A stretch of DNA of 32,526 nucleotides from Nitrospirota bacterium (GTDB lineage Bacteria > Nitrospirota > Thermodesulfovibrionia > UBA6902 > DSMQ01). Location of the stretch: assembly GCA_016208855.1 (NCBI GenBank), contig JACQXF010000022.1, positions 1 through 32,526 on the forward strand. Reading direction: 5' to 3'. The translations under genes were made by a program, and so were the position numbers. Positions within the stretch are counted from its first letter, which is position 1. Each line of letters starts with the position of its first letter. The notes under the pieces were generated by a model. That model saw only the letters and a list, made by a program, of their open reading frames with translations, searched no databases and had not been told where the DNA came from. This document shows, one piece after another, positions 14,646 through 23,798 of this stretch.

Positions 14646-16028
14646 TCACTTCAACTCATTTAATGACGCTTTGCCCTCTTTTGCAACTACAACGAGGATA
14701 AGCCTCTCGGGGGCAAGATATTTCTTAGCTGCCCTTAAGACAGACTCCTTTGTGACGCTGTCTATATAGGCAGGATACCTGCTTATATAATCAAGCCCAA
14801 GACCATAAGACTCCACTGCCAAAATAAAGTTTGCTATCTTCCTGCTTGTTTCTATCTTCATAGGAAAACTTCCCTTAAGAAATGCCTTTGCATTATTTAC
14901 TTCTGTGTCTGAGACCTCTACGCTTCTTATGCGGTTTATCTCTTTTAGGGCCTCTTCTATCGCTGTTTGCGCAGACTCGTTCTTTGTCTGTAAGCCAACA
15001 TAAAAAGAGCCTGCCTCTTTACGCGCATCAAAAAAGCTGTGCACATCATAGGCAAGCCCCTTTTCATCCCGTATATTCTGCATAAGCCTTGAGGAAAAAC
15101 CGCCTCCGCCAAGAATGTAGTTCATAACCATAACATCATAATAGTCAGGATTATCCCTGCTTATGCCAAGGTGTCCAAGCATAATATTCGCCTGTGTAAT
15201 GTCTTTATTGACAGTTATAACAGTCTTCTTATCAATCTGCTTTGGCTTGTCCAAAAGAGGTTTTTTTGTCTCTTTTTTCTGCCAGCCTGAGAAATAATTC
15301 TTAAGCAGCCCTTTTGCCTCCCCCATTGTTATATCGCCTACAATGGATATGACGGCATTATTGGGGGTATAGTAGTTTGAGTGAAACCCCAGAAGGTCAG
15401 CCTGCCCTATAATATCAATCGTTTCAGGCGAACCCTCGGTCATCCTTCCGTATGGGTGCGTGCCAAAGACAGCCTTCCTGAACTCCCTTGAAGCTATAAA
15501 ACCAGGGTCTTCTTCGCGTCCTCTTAATGAGCCTTTTATCTGTTTCTTCTTCTTGTTAATCTCGTCTTGTGAGAAAGATGGATTTAAAATAATGTCTGAC
15601 AGAATATCAATGCCGGCTTTTAAATCCTTTTTCAGGATAGAAAGGCTGATTACAATATAGTCGTCTCCGCCTGATGTATCAAGGGAAGCGCCTATAAACT
15701 CTATCTCCTCGCTTATCTCGTTTGCCGTCCTTTTCTTTGTGCCCTCTGTAAGGATCTCTGCAGTGAGGTTTGCAAGCCCTGCCTTTCCTTCAGGCTCAAC
15801 AACCGCCCCTGCCTTAATTCCTACGGTAACCATAACTATCGGAAGATTATGCCTTTCAACGCCAAGAAGCGTAAGCCCGTTTTCAAGAACCTCTTTCTTA
15901 ATCTCTATTGCTGCATGAGCGGAAGATAAAGTGACAAGTGACAAGTGACAAGTGACAAGCAGTACAAATAGAAAAAATAGATAATTTTTTATCTTCTTAT
16001 TTCTCATTTTCCACTTCTTATTTCTCAC
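14646..16028 (-). CDS. M16-family peptidase-like protein, non-catalytic partner
   Basis: A 460-residue exported protein with the M16 fold: LENGLTLLGVERHNLPIVMVTVGIKAGAV, later NNAVISIVGDI and LGGGGFSSRLMQNIRDEKGLAYDVHS. The zinc motif HxxEH is absent; the position reads LANLTAEIL. It is therefore probably the inactive half of a heterodimer with the next gene upstream, as in other M16 pairs. The GTG start at 16028 overlaps the previous gene by 11 bases. The signal peptide (LFFLFVLLVTCHLSLVTLSSAHA) is partly encoded by four GTGACAA units, and the basic N-terminus (RNKKWKMRNKK) by a second array. Confidence 0.88.
   Translation of the reverse strand: MRNKKWKMRNKKIKNYLFFLFVLLVTCHLSLVTLSSAHAAIEIKKEVLENGLTLLGVERHNLPIVMVTVGIKAGAVVEPEGKAGLANLTAEILTEGTKKRTANEISEEIEFIGASLDTSGGDDYIVISLSILKKDLKAGIDILSDIILNPSFSQDEINKKKKQIKGSLRGREEDPGFIASREFRKAVFGTHPYGRMTEGSPETIDIIGQADLLGFHSNYYTPNNAVISIVGDITMGEAKGLLKNYFSGWQKKETKKPLLDKPKQIDKKTVITVNKDITQANIMLGHLGISRDNPDYYDVMVMNYILGGGGFSSRLMQNIRDEKGLAYDVHSFFDARKEAGSFYVGLQTKNESAQTAIEEALKEINRIRSVEVSDTEVNNAKAFLKGSFPMKIETSRKIANFILAVESYGLGLDYISRYPAYIDSVTKESVLRAAKKYLAPERLILVVVAKEGKASLNELK
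15931..16028. repeat. Heptamer pair at the start of the M16 gene: 4 x GTGACAA and 5 x TTCTTAT-like
   Basis: Four perfect GTGACAA units (15931-15958). Then, after a 35-base gap, TTCTTAT, TTCTCAT, TTTCCAC, TTCTTAT, TTCTCAC (15994-16028). The last base is the first base of the GTG start on the minus strand. Confidence 0.9.
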
Positions 16029-17331
16029 TACCCGCTTTCATTGGAATTAAAATTCCTACTGTCCTTCTGTCTTCTATAAGATATTTTTTAGCCGCCCTCT
16101 GCACATCCTGAGGCGTGACCTTTCTTATGCCCTCAAGATACCTGTCTTTAAGCCTCCAGTCGCCTATAATCTCAAATATGCCAAGCATCTGCGCCTGAAG
16201 ATAGATAGAGTCCTGCCCCATTATAAAGGCTGCCTCAATCTGATTTTTTACCTTCTGGACTTCCCTTTCTGAGGGAGGAGCAGTCTTTACCTTTTCAATC
16301 TCCTCATACAATGACTTCTCAATCTCTTCAATGGATTTCCCCGGTAATGCCTGCGCATATAAATAAAAAAGGAAGGGGTACTTCTGAAGCCCATCGTATT
16401 CCGCCCCTGCGCTGAGGGCAAGCTGTTTTTCGCTTACAAGACTTTTGTATATCCTTGAGCTTTTCCCGCCCGAGAGTATCCCGGCAAGAACCTCAAGAGC
16501 AGAGCTGTCATCATCCAAAATATTTGGCGCCTTATACGCGGCAAGCAGATAGGGCAGTTCAGCCTCTTTCCTTACAAAGACCCTCTTCTCTCCCCTTTGC
16601 TCAGGCTCTGCTACAGCAATGGGCTTGATTTCAGCTCCCCTGGGGATCCTGCCGAACTCGTCTTTTATCCTGGAAAGTATGGAGCCTCTGTCTATGTCTC
16701 CAATAACGATTATAAATGCATTGTTTGGTGAGTAATATTTTTTGTAGTAATTATAGAGTTCGTCTCTTGTAATAGCGCTAACATCTGACATCCAGCCTAT
16801 AGTAGGCCATCTGTAAGGATGATTTTTAAAGGCAGTTGCCACAACCTCCTCATATAAAAGATTCTGAGGGTCGTCTTCATACCTCATCCTTCGCTCTTCC
16901 ATTACCACATCCCTTTCAAGCAGCGTCTCCTTTGGGTCAAGTATGAGGTTTTGCATCCTGTCTGCCTCAAGCTCTATAGAGAGATTGAGCCTGTCAGGGG
17001 CAAGCTTCTGAAAGTAAAACACATAGTCCTTGCTTGTGCCTGCATTGTCAATGCCTCCTGCGCTCTGGATAATTTTAGAGAAAGCCTTGGCTCCATACCT
17101 GGGAGTGCCTTTAAACATCATATGCTCAAGCAGATGGCTGAGGCCTGTCTTCCCAACCTGTTCGTTAACAGAGCCTCCATGATACCACACCTGAAAGATT
17201 GAAAGAGGCGAAGAGACATCCTCCAGGGCTATAACCTTAAGTCCGTTGGGAAGGGTTTCTTCCTTTACTGTCTGCCCATAGCCTGAAAAAGGCATGAGCA
17301 ATAGTACCATCAGTAGTATTGTCCGTTTCAC
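16018..17331 (-). CDS. M16-family zinc peptidase, catalytic partner
   Basis: An exported peptidase with the inverted zinc motif HLLEH (about residues 66-70 from the chosen start) in the block GLSHLLEHMMFKGTPRYG. It also has the downstream Glu region EERRMRYEDDPQNLLYEE and the substrate-groove block YYKKYYSPNNAFIIVIGDI. The GTG at 17331 is preferred because it gives a clean signal peptide (KRTILLMVLLLMPFSGYG before QTVKEE). A TTG at 17388 would add 19 residues that overlap the upstream gene. The inactive partner follows at once. Such periplasmic pairs degrade peptides; the substrate is unknown. Confidence 0.88.
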   Translation of the reverse strand: MKRTILLMVLLLMPFSGYGQTVKEETLPNGLKVIALEDVSSPLSIFQVWYHGGSVNEQVGKTGLSHLLEHMMFKGTPRYGAKAFSKIIQSAGGIDNAGTSKDYVFYFQKLAPDRLNLSIELEADRMQNLILDPKETLLERDVVMEERRMRYEDDPQNLLYEEVVATAFKNHPYRWPTIGWMSDVSAITRDELYNYYKKYYSPNNAFIIVIGDIDRGSILSRIKDEFGRIPRGAEIKPIAVAEPEQRGEKRVFVRKEAELPYLLAAYKAPNILDDDSSALEVLAGILSGGKSSRIYKSLVSEKQLALSAGAEYDGLQKYPFLFYLYAQALPGKSIEEIEKSLYEEIEKVKTAPPSEREVQKVKNQIEAAFIMGQDSIYLQAQMLGIFEIIGDWRLKDRYLEGIRKVTPQDVQRAAKKYLIEDRRTVGILIPMKAGSEK

Positions 17332-17384
17332 ACTATCAATATAGCAGAGACGGAAAAAGCAGGTCAAATAGATGATTAAGCGGC

Positions 17385-18302
17385 TCAAATTTCGTATGCG
17401 CCGGAATGCACAGAATATCCGGCATTTTTTAAATAAAAGACAATTAAAGCGCCTGACGCCACAATCAACAGGTAATTTAACAGGATATAAGACAGCATAT
17501 TATAAGGTATGTTTAAGAAGACGCCTATTAGAGGGATAAGCGTAAAGGGATAATTCAGGATAATCAGCATAAAATCAATAACCATATAGCCAAGGGCTAT
17601 GACAGCATAAAACAGGAGAGCGCGCGGCTTCTTCTTTAAAAAATTAAAGCTCATTCTGAATGCATCCAGTGTGCGGGACCGCTCTACAACAATGATTGTA
17701 AGGGCATAAGCAGAAAGCGTAATACCCCCAAAGGCGATTATTATGCCTATAGAGACAACGAGGAGGCCTAAAAAGTAGGCAATAAATAATGAAGGGAACG
17801 AGTCTTCTGTATAGGCATTTATCACTGAAAAACCAATGCCAACAAGGATGCCGAGCATAAATGATATTGCGATTAATCCAAGCAGCAGTATAAATGCAAA
17901 GCCAAGCATAGACGGGAAAAGACTCTTGCCTTCCTTAAAAAAAGATGAAAGGCTGAGTTTATACTGCCTGTTAAGAAAAGAGCTTCGCAGCACGCCTAAT
18001 ATCCCGCCGAGGGCAAATATACTTAGAATGGAAGCAAAACATATATAAACAATAAATGTTGCGATGATAAGCACGATAAGCCCAAGGTATCTTGAGATGT
18101 ACGGCTCAGGGTTTCTGAATATATCAAGGAAATCTGCAGTACGGGTTAGATCAATGCCGAAATATACAAAGGCAACAGCAAGCGGCACGAATACAAGCAG
18201 GATAAAGCCTATAAAGATAATAAGCGTTACCGCTATCTGGATAAGTATCAACTGATAGTTTTTATGGGCAAGCCTGAAGCCTTCTTTTATGTATTCAATC
18301 AT
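17385..18302 (-). CDS. Multi-pass inner-membrane protein of unknown function
   Basis: A 305-residue protein with about six long hydrophobic segments, starting with LILIQIAVTLIIFIGFILLVFVPL. The loop RSRTLDAFRMSFNFLKKKPRALLFY and the first block YIKEGFRLAHKNYQLILIQI resemble the repeated layout of DUF4013/YciC-type membrane proteins. I cannot assign a function. It lies directly before the M16 peptidase pair in the same direction, with the stop overlapping the alternative TTG start of that gene. It may share a transcript with the peptidases. Confidence 0.7.
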   Translation of the reverse strand: MIEYIKEGFRLAHKNYQLILIQIAVTLIIFIGFILLVFVPLAVAFVYFGIDLTRTADFLDIFRNPEPYISRYLGLIVLIIATFIVYICFASILSIFALGGILGVLRSSFLNRQYKLSLSSFFKEGKSLFPSMLGFAFILLLGLIAISFMLGILVGIGFSVINAYTEDSFPSLFIAYFLGLLVVSIGIIIAFGGITLSAYALTIIVVERSRTLDAFRMSFNFLKKKPRALLFYAVIALGYMVIDFMLIILNYPFTLIPLIGVFLNIPYNMLSYILLNYLLIVASGALIVFYLKNAGYSVHSGAYEI

Positions 18303-18314
18303 TCAGAATTCTTT

Positions 18315-18349
18315 AGTTCTTAACTTCTAACTGTTAACTGTTAACTTCC
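18315..18349. repeat. Heptamer array between genes, 5 units (AACTGTT-like)
   Basis: Units AGTTCTT, AACTTCT, AACTGTT, AACTGTT, AACTTCC in phase. It lies in the 85-base gap between rimI and the membrane-protein gene. Confidence 0.8.
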
Positions 18350-18387
18350 CTAATTGTAGGTAAGCCCATTTTAAAAGTCAAATTGTC

Positions 18388-18840
18388 TTAACCGAATTTC
18401 TTCTCCATTATTATGGCGTCCTCTTTCGGACTCTGATAATAATGCCTTCTTCTGCCTGTTGCCATGAAGCCGAACTTCTCATAGAACCTTATGGCAGTTA
18501 TGCCTGACTCCCTTACCTCAAGGGTTATGGTATCTATATCAGGCCTGAGTTCGCCCAGCTTCTTTAATGCTGACTGTAAAAGCGCGCTCCCCACGCCAAG
18601 ACGCCTAAACTCCGGCAGGACTGCAATGTTTAAGATATGGGCAGCATTGAAGATTACCCTCATGCATATATAGCCAATGATTCTGCCTTCTAAGAGCGCC
18701 GCCTCCATAATAGCATCTTCATGGCTTAGCTCATACTTAAAAGAATAAAGCGACCATGGCATCGTAAAGGATTTATTCTCTATCTCGCAGACCTCCTGCA
18801 GGTCTGCATAGGTCATCCTTCTGATAACTACCCCTTCCAA
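18388..18840 (-). CDS. rimI: Ribosomal-protein-alanine N-acetyltransferase RimI-like
   Basis: A 150-residue GNAT acetyltransferase: VVIRRMTYADLQEVCEIENKSF at the start, then LNIAVLPEFRRLGVGSALL with the acetyl-CoA loop (RRLGVG), and AIRFYEKFGF. The best-known member acetylates ribosomal protein S18. The start codon is TTG, because the family's first strand (VVIRRM) needs residues before the internal Met at 9. The gene overlaps tsaB by 13 bases, and tsaB-rimI adjacency is common in bacteria, which supports both calls. Confidence 0.85.
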   Translation of the reverse strand: MEGVVIRRMTYADLQEVCEIENKSFTMPWSLYSFKYELSHEDAIMEAALLEGRIIGYICMRVIFNAAHILNIAVLPEFRRLGVGSALLQSALKKLGELRPDIDTITLEVRESGITAIRFYEKFGFMATGRRRHYYQSPKEDAIIMEKKFG

Positions 18841-19514
18841 TGAGTCTCTGCCTCAGACTTTCTTATATAAAATGGAGCAAGGCTGATCGGGTCTACGGTC
18901 AAACCCTGTTTCAATATATCAATAGCTGTTTCAGCTACGGTTGAGGCTGCCGGAACCATCCTCGAGGGAGGAGCAAAAATGGCATTGCTGCCCAGGGTAT
19001 CTTCAATAAGCTGCCTGCAAATCTTTGCTCCCTCTCCCATAAATACAGTAGATTCTTTAATATCTTTTAAGAAATCAGCCGGCCTTACTACAGTCTCAGA
19101 CATAATCTTTTTGCATAAGCCGTCTTCATACCTATAAAGAGCTGCATATACCTCATTCTTCCTTGCATCAAGCATAGGACAAAGCTGATATGAAGAAAAA
19201 TGCATCGCCCTTGCAAATGCATCAAGAGTCGGCACAGGGACAATCGGCTTTCCTGTTGAATAAGCAAAACCCTTCGCTGTAGTAAGCCCTATTCTAAGCC
19301 CTGTAAAGGAGCCAGGCCCGATTGATACGGCAAAGACATCAATCTCTTTTATTGATATTCTGGATGCACCAAGAAGATAGTCAACAGAGGGCATCAGCCT
19401 TTCAGCGTGCGCAACGCTGATATTTACCCTTACCTCGCCTATAAGCCCTTCTTTATCATCCAGCAGGGCAGCGCTGCCAAGCATTGTGGCTGTCTCTATG
19501 GCAAGGATTTTCAT
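18828..19514 (-). CDS. tsaB: tRNA threonylcarbamoyladenosine biosynthesis protein TsaB
   Basis: A protein of about 228 residues with the TsaB pattern: MKILAIETATMLGSAALLDD at the start, SVAHAERLMPSVDYLL, and GPGSFTGLRIGLTTAKGFAYSTGKPIV. TsaB is a scaffold for TsaD in making t6A at position 37 of tRNAs. The ATG at 19514 is chosen because the family begins at this Met. An upstream ATG at 19559 would add 15 residues with no homology. The next gene on the strand is rimI. Confidence 0.9.
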   Translation of the reverse strand: MKILAIETATMLGSAALLDDKEGLIGEVRVNISVAHAERLMPSVDYLLGASRISIKEIDVFAVSIGPGSFTGLRIGLTTAKGFAYSTGKPIVPVPTLDAFARAMHFSSYQLCPMLDARKNEVYAALYRYEDGLCKKIMSETVVRPADFLKDIKESTVFMGEGAKICRQLIEDTLGSNAIFAPPSRMVPAASTVAETAIDILKQGLTVDPISLAPFYIRKSEAETHWKG

Positions 19515-19615
19515 GAAGAATAGTTTAACTGAAAGTTGAAAATAGAGGCAATGAGACAATTCAGGGGCAATTCAGACGGTTTACAAAACAATCTTTAACT
19601 GGTAATATTTAGTTG

Positions 19616-19636
19616 GCTCATAGCTCATAGCTCATG
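19616..19636. repeat. Heptamer array, 3 x GCTCATA-like, before the DUF2155-like gene
   Basis: GCTCATA, GCTCATA, GCTCATG, about 33 bases before the start codon. Short, but in exact 7-bp phase. Confidence 0.6.
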
Positions 19637-19668
19637 TTGTTTAATCTATTAGCTAATAAGGGGGATAA

Positions 19669-20226
19669 ATGAAGAAATCTTTATTCATAACACTGTTACT
19701 GACAATACCGCTTTTATTATCGCTTGCAGCATGTAAGAGAAAAGAGGAGCAGCCGGTTCCTAAAGTTAATCCCCCGGCTGGGCCGGTTATGGAAGCTCCG
19801 ATGGAAGCCCCTATGACGCCGCCTCATGGTACAAATGAGGCAAGTACAAAGGCGCCCCTGCAGATAGTAGTGCCCCCGGATGTGCAAGGCGCTTGGAGCG
19901 CTGTTAAGTTGATAGTTGAAGACAGGCAGTTAAATAAAACTCAGGAGCTTACTGCAAAGCTCGGCAGCGAGCTGAAGATTCCTAACTCAAAGCTATTGGT
20001 TAAGGTAGGTGATTTCCTTCCAAATCTTACGGTAAGCGGACAGGTTATAACCTCAACATCTAATAAGCCTGATAATCCTGCCGTAGGCGTAATAGTTTAC
20101 GAAGACAGCAAGAAGATATTCCCTACAGACAGGGAATGGGGCTGGCTCTATGCTAACTTTCCCCAGATACATCCTTTCAGACATGACCGTTTTGCTGTTA
20201 CACTGAAAGAAGGGATTAAAAGATAG
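19669..20226 (+). CDS. Lipoprotein with a DUF2155-like domain
   Basis: A 185-residue lipoprotein: signal peptide MKKSLFITLLLTIPLLLSL with lipobox LAAC (Cys at about 22). A Pro-rich low-complexity linker (PVMEAPMEAPMTPP) follows to about residue 65, then a globular domain. That domain has the order of DUF2155 proteins: KLIVEDRQLNKTQELTAKLG, VKVGDFLPNLT, and WGWLYANFPQIHPFRHDRF near the end. The function is unknown. The start has a purine-rich AAGGGGG site. It faces the beta-CASP gene tail to tail. Confidence 0.75.
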   Translation: MKKSLFITLLLTIPLLLSLAACKRKEEQPVPKVNPPAGPVMEAPMEAPMTPPHGTNEASTKAPLQIVVPPDVQGAWSAVKLIVEDRQLNKTQELTAKLGSELKIPNSKLLVKVGDFLPNLTVSGQVITSTSNKPDNPAVGVIVYEDSKKIFPTDREWGWLYANFPQIHPFRHDRFAVTLKEGIKR

Positions 20227-20244
20227 CGTTTATTCTATAAAATC

Positions 20245-21627
20245 TTAAATCTCAAATTCATCTCCCTTCAAAGGGACATGAGTAGGAAAGCCAAAATTCT
20301 CCTTAACGGTTTGTTCAAAATCCCTTGAGACCTCTTCTTCGCCGTGAACTATAAAAACTTCGGGCTTGTTTTTGAATGCCCCAAGCCATTCCAGAAGCTC
20401 TTTTTTGTCAGCATGCGCTGAAAATCCTCCGATGGTATAAATCCTTGCCTGTACTGCTATCTCTTCCCCAAGGACATGGACCTTTTTAGCGCCCTCAATT
20501 ATTCTTCTTCCAAGGGTGCCCTTTGCCTGAAACCCGGTAAATATAATGCTGCACTCAGGACGCCATAGGTTATGCTTAAAATGATGCCTTATCCTTCCGC
20601 CGTCGCACATACCGCTTCCGGCAATTATGACTACGCCTGATTTTATCTTGTTTATCCTCTGTGAGTCCTCCACAGAGGTTGTAAAATGCAGTTTTAACAC
20701 CCTGCCGTCATGAGAATTAAACATCCTCATCGCCTCTTCGTCAAAACACTCCGGATGGGCAAGATATACTTTTGTAGCCTCTTCCGCGAGGGGGCTGTCA
20801 ATATAGACATTGATATTGTAAATCCTGTCTTCTCTGACAAGCTTATTTAAAATGTATAAGAGATCCTGCGTCCTCCCGACTGAAAATGCAGGGATAAGAA
20901 CATTGCCGCCGCGCTTAAAAGTCACCTTTATCGCCTCAATTAGCTCATCAACGCTTTGCTCCATGCCCTTATGAAGCCTGTTGCCGTAAGTTGACTCCAT
21001 AACCACATAGTCTGCTGCCTCTACGTTTTGAGGGTCATTGATAATAGGGTTGCCTTTTTTGCCAATATCTCCTGAAAAGATAATCCGTTTCTCACGGGGG
21101 CTGTCCTGATACCATATCTCCAATGAGCCAGAGCCCAAGATATGCCCTGCATCTACAAATCTGTATTTTACTCCTTTGGCAAGGTGCTCTATCTTTCCAT
21201 AGGGCTTCCTCTCAAAAAGCGGTATCGCTTCTTTTACATCTTCCACTGTATAAAGCGGCTGAAAAGAGACTTCCCTGCCCTGCCTTAAAGCTTTCTTCAT
21301 CATCCATTCTGCGTCTTTTCCCTGTATCTCGGCAGAGTCATAAAGCATTATCTCTGCAAGGTCAGCAGTCGCAGGCGTAGTTATTATCCTGCCCCGGAAG
21401 CCTTGTTTTACGAGCTTTGGAATAAGCCCTGAGTGGTCAATATGCGCATGAGTGAGAAAGAGGCAGTCTATTTCTTTCGGGATAAAGTCAAAAGACTTTT
21501 TGTTTACCTCATCAGCATCTTCTCCCTGATACATGCCGCAGTCAATAAGAAACCGCATATCATTTACTGATATATGAAAGCATGAGCCTGTAACTGTGCC
21601 CGCGCCGCCAAGAAATTTTATCTTCAT
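20245..21627 (-). CDS. MBL-fold RNA/DNA processing hydrolase with beta-CASP domain
   Basis: A 460-residue protein with the metallo-beta-lactamase motifs LTHAHIDHSG, FVDAGHILGSGS and SGDIGKKGNP. A beta-CASP insert (VLIPAFSVGRTQDLLYILN, GSGMCDGGRIRHH) and the final Zn-ligand block TIGGFSAHADKKELLEWL and VHGEEEVS follow. This is the CPSF73-like set of exonucleases and endonucleases acting on RNA (TTHA0252-type). No nucleic-acid-binding accessory domain is seen. It should be cytoplasmic. The target RNA is unknown. Confidence 0.88.
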   Translation of the reverse strand: MKIKFLGGAGTVTGSCFHISVNDMRFLIDCGMYQGEDADEVNKKSFDFIPKEIDCLFLTHAHIDHSGLIPKLVKQGFRGRIITTPATADLAEIMLYDSAEIQGKDAEWMMKKALRQGREVSFQPLYTVEDVKEAIPLFERKPYGKIEHLAKGVKYRFVDAGHILGSGSLEIWYQDSPREKRIIFSGDIGKKGNPIINDPQNVEAADYVVMESTYGNRLHKGMEQSVDELIEAIKVTFKRGGNVLIPAFSVGRTQDLLYILNKLVREDRIYNINVYIDSPLAEEATKVYLAHPECFDEEAMRMFNSHDGRVLKLHFTTSVEDSQRINKIKSGVVIIAGSGMCDGGRIRHHFKHNLWRPECSIIFTGFQAKGTLGRRIIEGAKKVHVLGEEIAVQARIYTIGGFSAHADKKELLEWLGAFKNKPEVFIVHGEEEVSRDFEQTVKENFGFPTHVPLKGDEFEI

Positions 21628-21712
21628 TGTCTATCCCCTCGTACTCCTTAATATGTATGCATACTTTTACAATTTAGTGAATGTGAGCATAAAATGCAAG
21701 CAAGAAAATTCC

Positions 21713-21743
21713 TTGACGGATGCCTTATAAGAATGGATAAAAT
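21713..21743 (+). promoter_or_regulatory. Likely promoter of hisD
   Basis: TTGACG (21713-21718) is followed 17 bases on by GATAAA (21736-21741), with TAAAAT overlapping it. It lies 27 bases before the hisD start. Confidence 0.45.
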
Positions 21744-21769
21744 AGGGGCAAGCCAAAAGGAGACAATAG

Positions 21770-23050
21770 ATGAGAATATTAAAGGGAAAGCAGATTGACG
21801 CATTTATAAAGGTCTTAAAGGCAAGGGCATCTTCAGGAGGCAGCGTTGAAGACGCTGTAAGACGAATACTTCAGGATGTAAAAAGAAATGGTGATAAGGC
21901 GGTAAGTAAATACACTGAAAAGTTTGACTCAATCAAGACAAAAAGCCTTTTAATCAGCAAAAAAGAGATAGATCATTCTGCAAATAAGGCTGATAAGAAA
22001 ATTGTAAAAGCCCTTGAGCTTTCAGCCAGCCGCATAAGGGCGTTTCATGAGAGGCAGAAAGAAAAGACATGGTCATTTACAAAAGACGGCGTAACGCTTG
22101 GCCAGATTATAAGGCCTCTTCAGAGGGCCGGAGTTTATGTCCCGGGAGGAAAGGCCTCGTATCCATCAACAGTTCTGATGAATATAATCCCTGCGCAGGT
22201 TGCTGGAGTCTCTGAGATTGCATTGTGCGTTCCTACTCCAAGGGGAGAGATAAATCCTTATGTAATGGCATCCATAAAGCTGCTTGGCATAAAAGAGGTG
22301 TACAGAATAGGAGGCGCACAGGCAGTAGGCGCAATGGCTTACGGCACAGAGACCATAAAGAAGGTTGATAAGATTGCAGGGCCGGGGAATATATATGTTG
22401 CCACAGCAAAGAGGCTTGTCTTTGGAGAGGTTGATATTGATATGATTGCAGGGCCAAGCGAGGTGCTGATAATTGCAGACGATTCTGCCAACCCTGTGTT
22501 TGCCGCCGCTGACCTGCTCAGTCAGGCAGAGCATGATGAGATGGCCTCAGCAGTGTTAATCACTAACTCTGCCGGGTTTGCTAAAAAAGTAAGTAATGAG
22601 GTTTCCAGTCAATTAAAGAAACTTAAAAGAAGAGAGATTGCAATAAAGTCTCTCAACAAATATGGGGCGATAGCCGTAGTGAAAGAGATTAAAGATGCTG
22701 TAAGAATTTCTAATAATATTGCGCCGGAGCATCTTGAGGTAATGACTCAGAGGCCTGAAAAACTCCTTCCTGAGATAAAAAACGCAGGCGCAATATTTCT
22801 TGGTTCATGGTCTCCTGAGCCAATGGGCGATTACTCAGCAGGCCCTAACCATACGCTTCCAACAGGAGGCACGGCAAGGTTCTCCTCTCCGCTTGGCGTC
22901 TATGACTTTCTGAAACGCTCAAGCCTTATCAGCTTTAAAAAAGAAGGCTTTACGCGCCTTGCCAAAACCGTGGAGGCAATTGCAGACATAGAAGGCTTGG
23001 AGGCTCATGGAAATACTATTAGGGTAAGAATGGGATGTTTGAACTCGTAG
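21770..23050 (+). CDS. hisD: Histidinol dehydrogenase
   Basis: A 426-residue protein with the blocks [31 protein letters not shown], the signature [22 protein letters not shown] (with a zinc-binding His) and [12 protein letters not shown]. It oxidises histidinol to histidine in two NAD-dependent steps, the last of histidine synthesis. The length is typical. A clear AAGGAG site precedes the ATG. It is not next to other his genes here, but a PHP-type phosphatase that could make its substrate lies at 27950. It overlaps the next gene by 16 bases. Confidence 0.96.
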   Translation: MRILKGKQIDAFIKVLKARASSGGSVEDAVRRILQDVKRNGDKAVSKYTEKFDSIKTKSLLISKKEIDHSANKADKKIVKALELSASRIRAFHERQKEKTWSFTKDGVTLGQIIRPLQRAGVYVPGGKASYPSTVLMNIIPAQVAGVSEIALCVPTPRGEINPYVMASIKLLGIKEVYRIGGAQAVGAMAYGTETIKKVDKIAGPGNIYVATAKRLVFGEVDIDMIAGPSEVLIIADDSANPVFAAADLLSQAEHDEMASAVLITNSAGFAKKVSNEVSSQLKKLKRREIAIKSLNKYGAIAVVKEIKDAVRISNNIAPEHLEVMTQRPEKLLPEIKNAGAIFLGSWSPEPMGDYSAGPNHTLPTGGTARFSSPLGVYDFLKRSSLISFKKEGFTRLAKTVEAIADIEGLEAHGNTIRVRMGCLNS

Positions 23051-23790
23051 TCCTTGGAAGCGGAACCGCTATACCGCATAAAGATAGATTCGCCGCCGGA
23101 TACGCACTGAGGATAAATAATAAATACCTGCTCTTTGACCCGTCTGCAGGCACTATACACAGGGCTGCCAAGCAAGGAATAGCCCTTAAAGATATCTCAC
23201 ACATATTTTTTACTCATCTTCACCCTGACCACACAGGAGACCTTGTGCCGCTTCTGTTTGCCTTAAAAAATCCAGACATTGGCAGCGGTATCTTTATTAA
23301 TATTTTTGGTCCGGAGGGGTTTGGAGACTTCTTTAATCGGCTAAAGGATATCTATGGGCATTGGATTGATGTGTCTGAGAAGGCAGAGGTTTCAGAGATT
23401 CCGTCAAAAGGCTTAAGCGCTGAGCAATGGGGCGTTCAATGGGGAAGCGTCCTTCATAGCGGTAATTCCATCGGCTACAGAGTTACTCATAAAGCAGACA
23501 GAAAAGTCTGGGGATATTCAGGGGATACAGATTATTGCGAGGGGATTGTCAAATTAGTTGGCAATGCAGATGCTGCCGTGCTTGAGTGCTCATTTCCTGA
23601 TGAGCTTAAATCAGAAGGGCATCTCACGCCTTCTCTATGCGGAAAAATTGCACGGGAAGGTAATGTCAGGCATCTTGTGCTTTCGCATTTTTATCCGCAG
23701 TGCGACGGTGTGGATATAATTGCTCAATGCCGCAAGGAGTATGAAGGGAAGATTACTTTAGCTACAGATTATTGTAGAATTTCTATATAA
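23035..23790 (+). CDS. RNase Z-like MBL-fold hydrolase
   Basis: A 251-residue protein starting [24 protein letters not shown], with the metal motif THLHPDHTGD at about residues 60-69, VWGYSGDTDYCEGI and LSHFYPQC. This matches the RNase Z/ElaC-like group of metallo-beta-lactamase proteins that process tRNA 3' ends. The exosite arm of RNase Z is not evident, so another phosphodiesterase substrate is possible. It starts 16 bases before the end of hisD, so translation is probably coupled. Confidence 0.75.
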   Translation: MFELVVLGSGTAIPHKDRFAAGYALRINNKYLLFDPSAGTIHRAAKQGIALKDISHIFFTHLHPDHTGDLVPLLFALKNPDIGSGIFINIFGPEGFGDFFNRLKDIYGHWIDVSEKAEVSEIPSKGLSAEQWGVQWGSVLHSGNSIGYRVTHKADRKVWGYSGDTDYCEGIVKLVGNADAAVLECSFPDELKSEGHLTPSLCGKIAREGNVRHLVLSHFYPQCDGVDIIAQCRKEYEGKITLATDYCRISI

Positions 23791-23798
23791 TAGAAAAG

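Noticed and set aside
17332..17388. TTG start at 17388 for the catalytic M16 peptidase
   Set aside because: It adds 19 residues before a clear signal peptide and overlaps the upstream gene. GTG at 17331 fits better.
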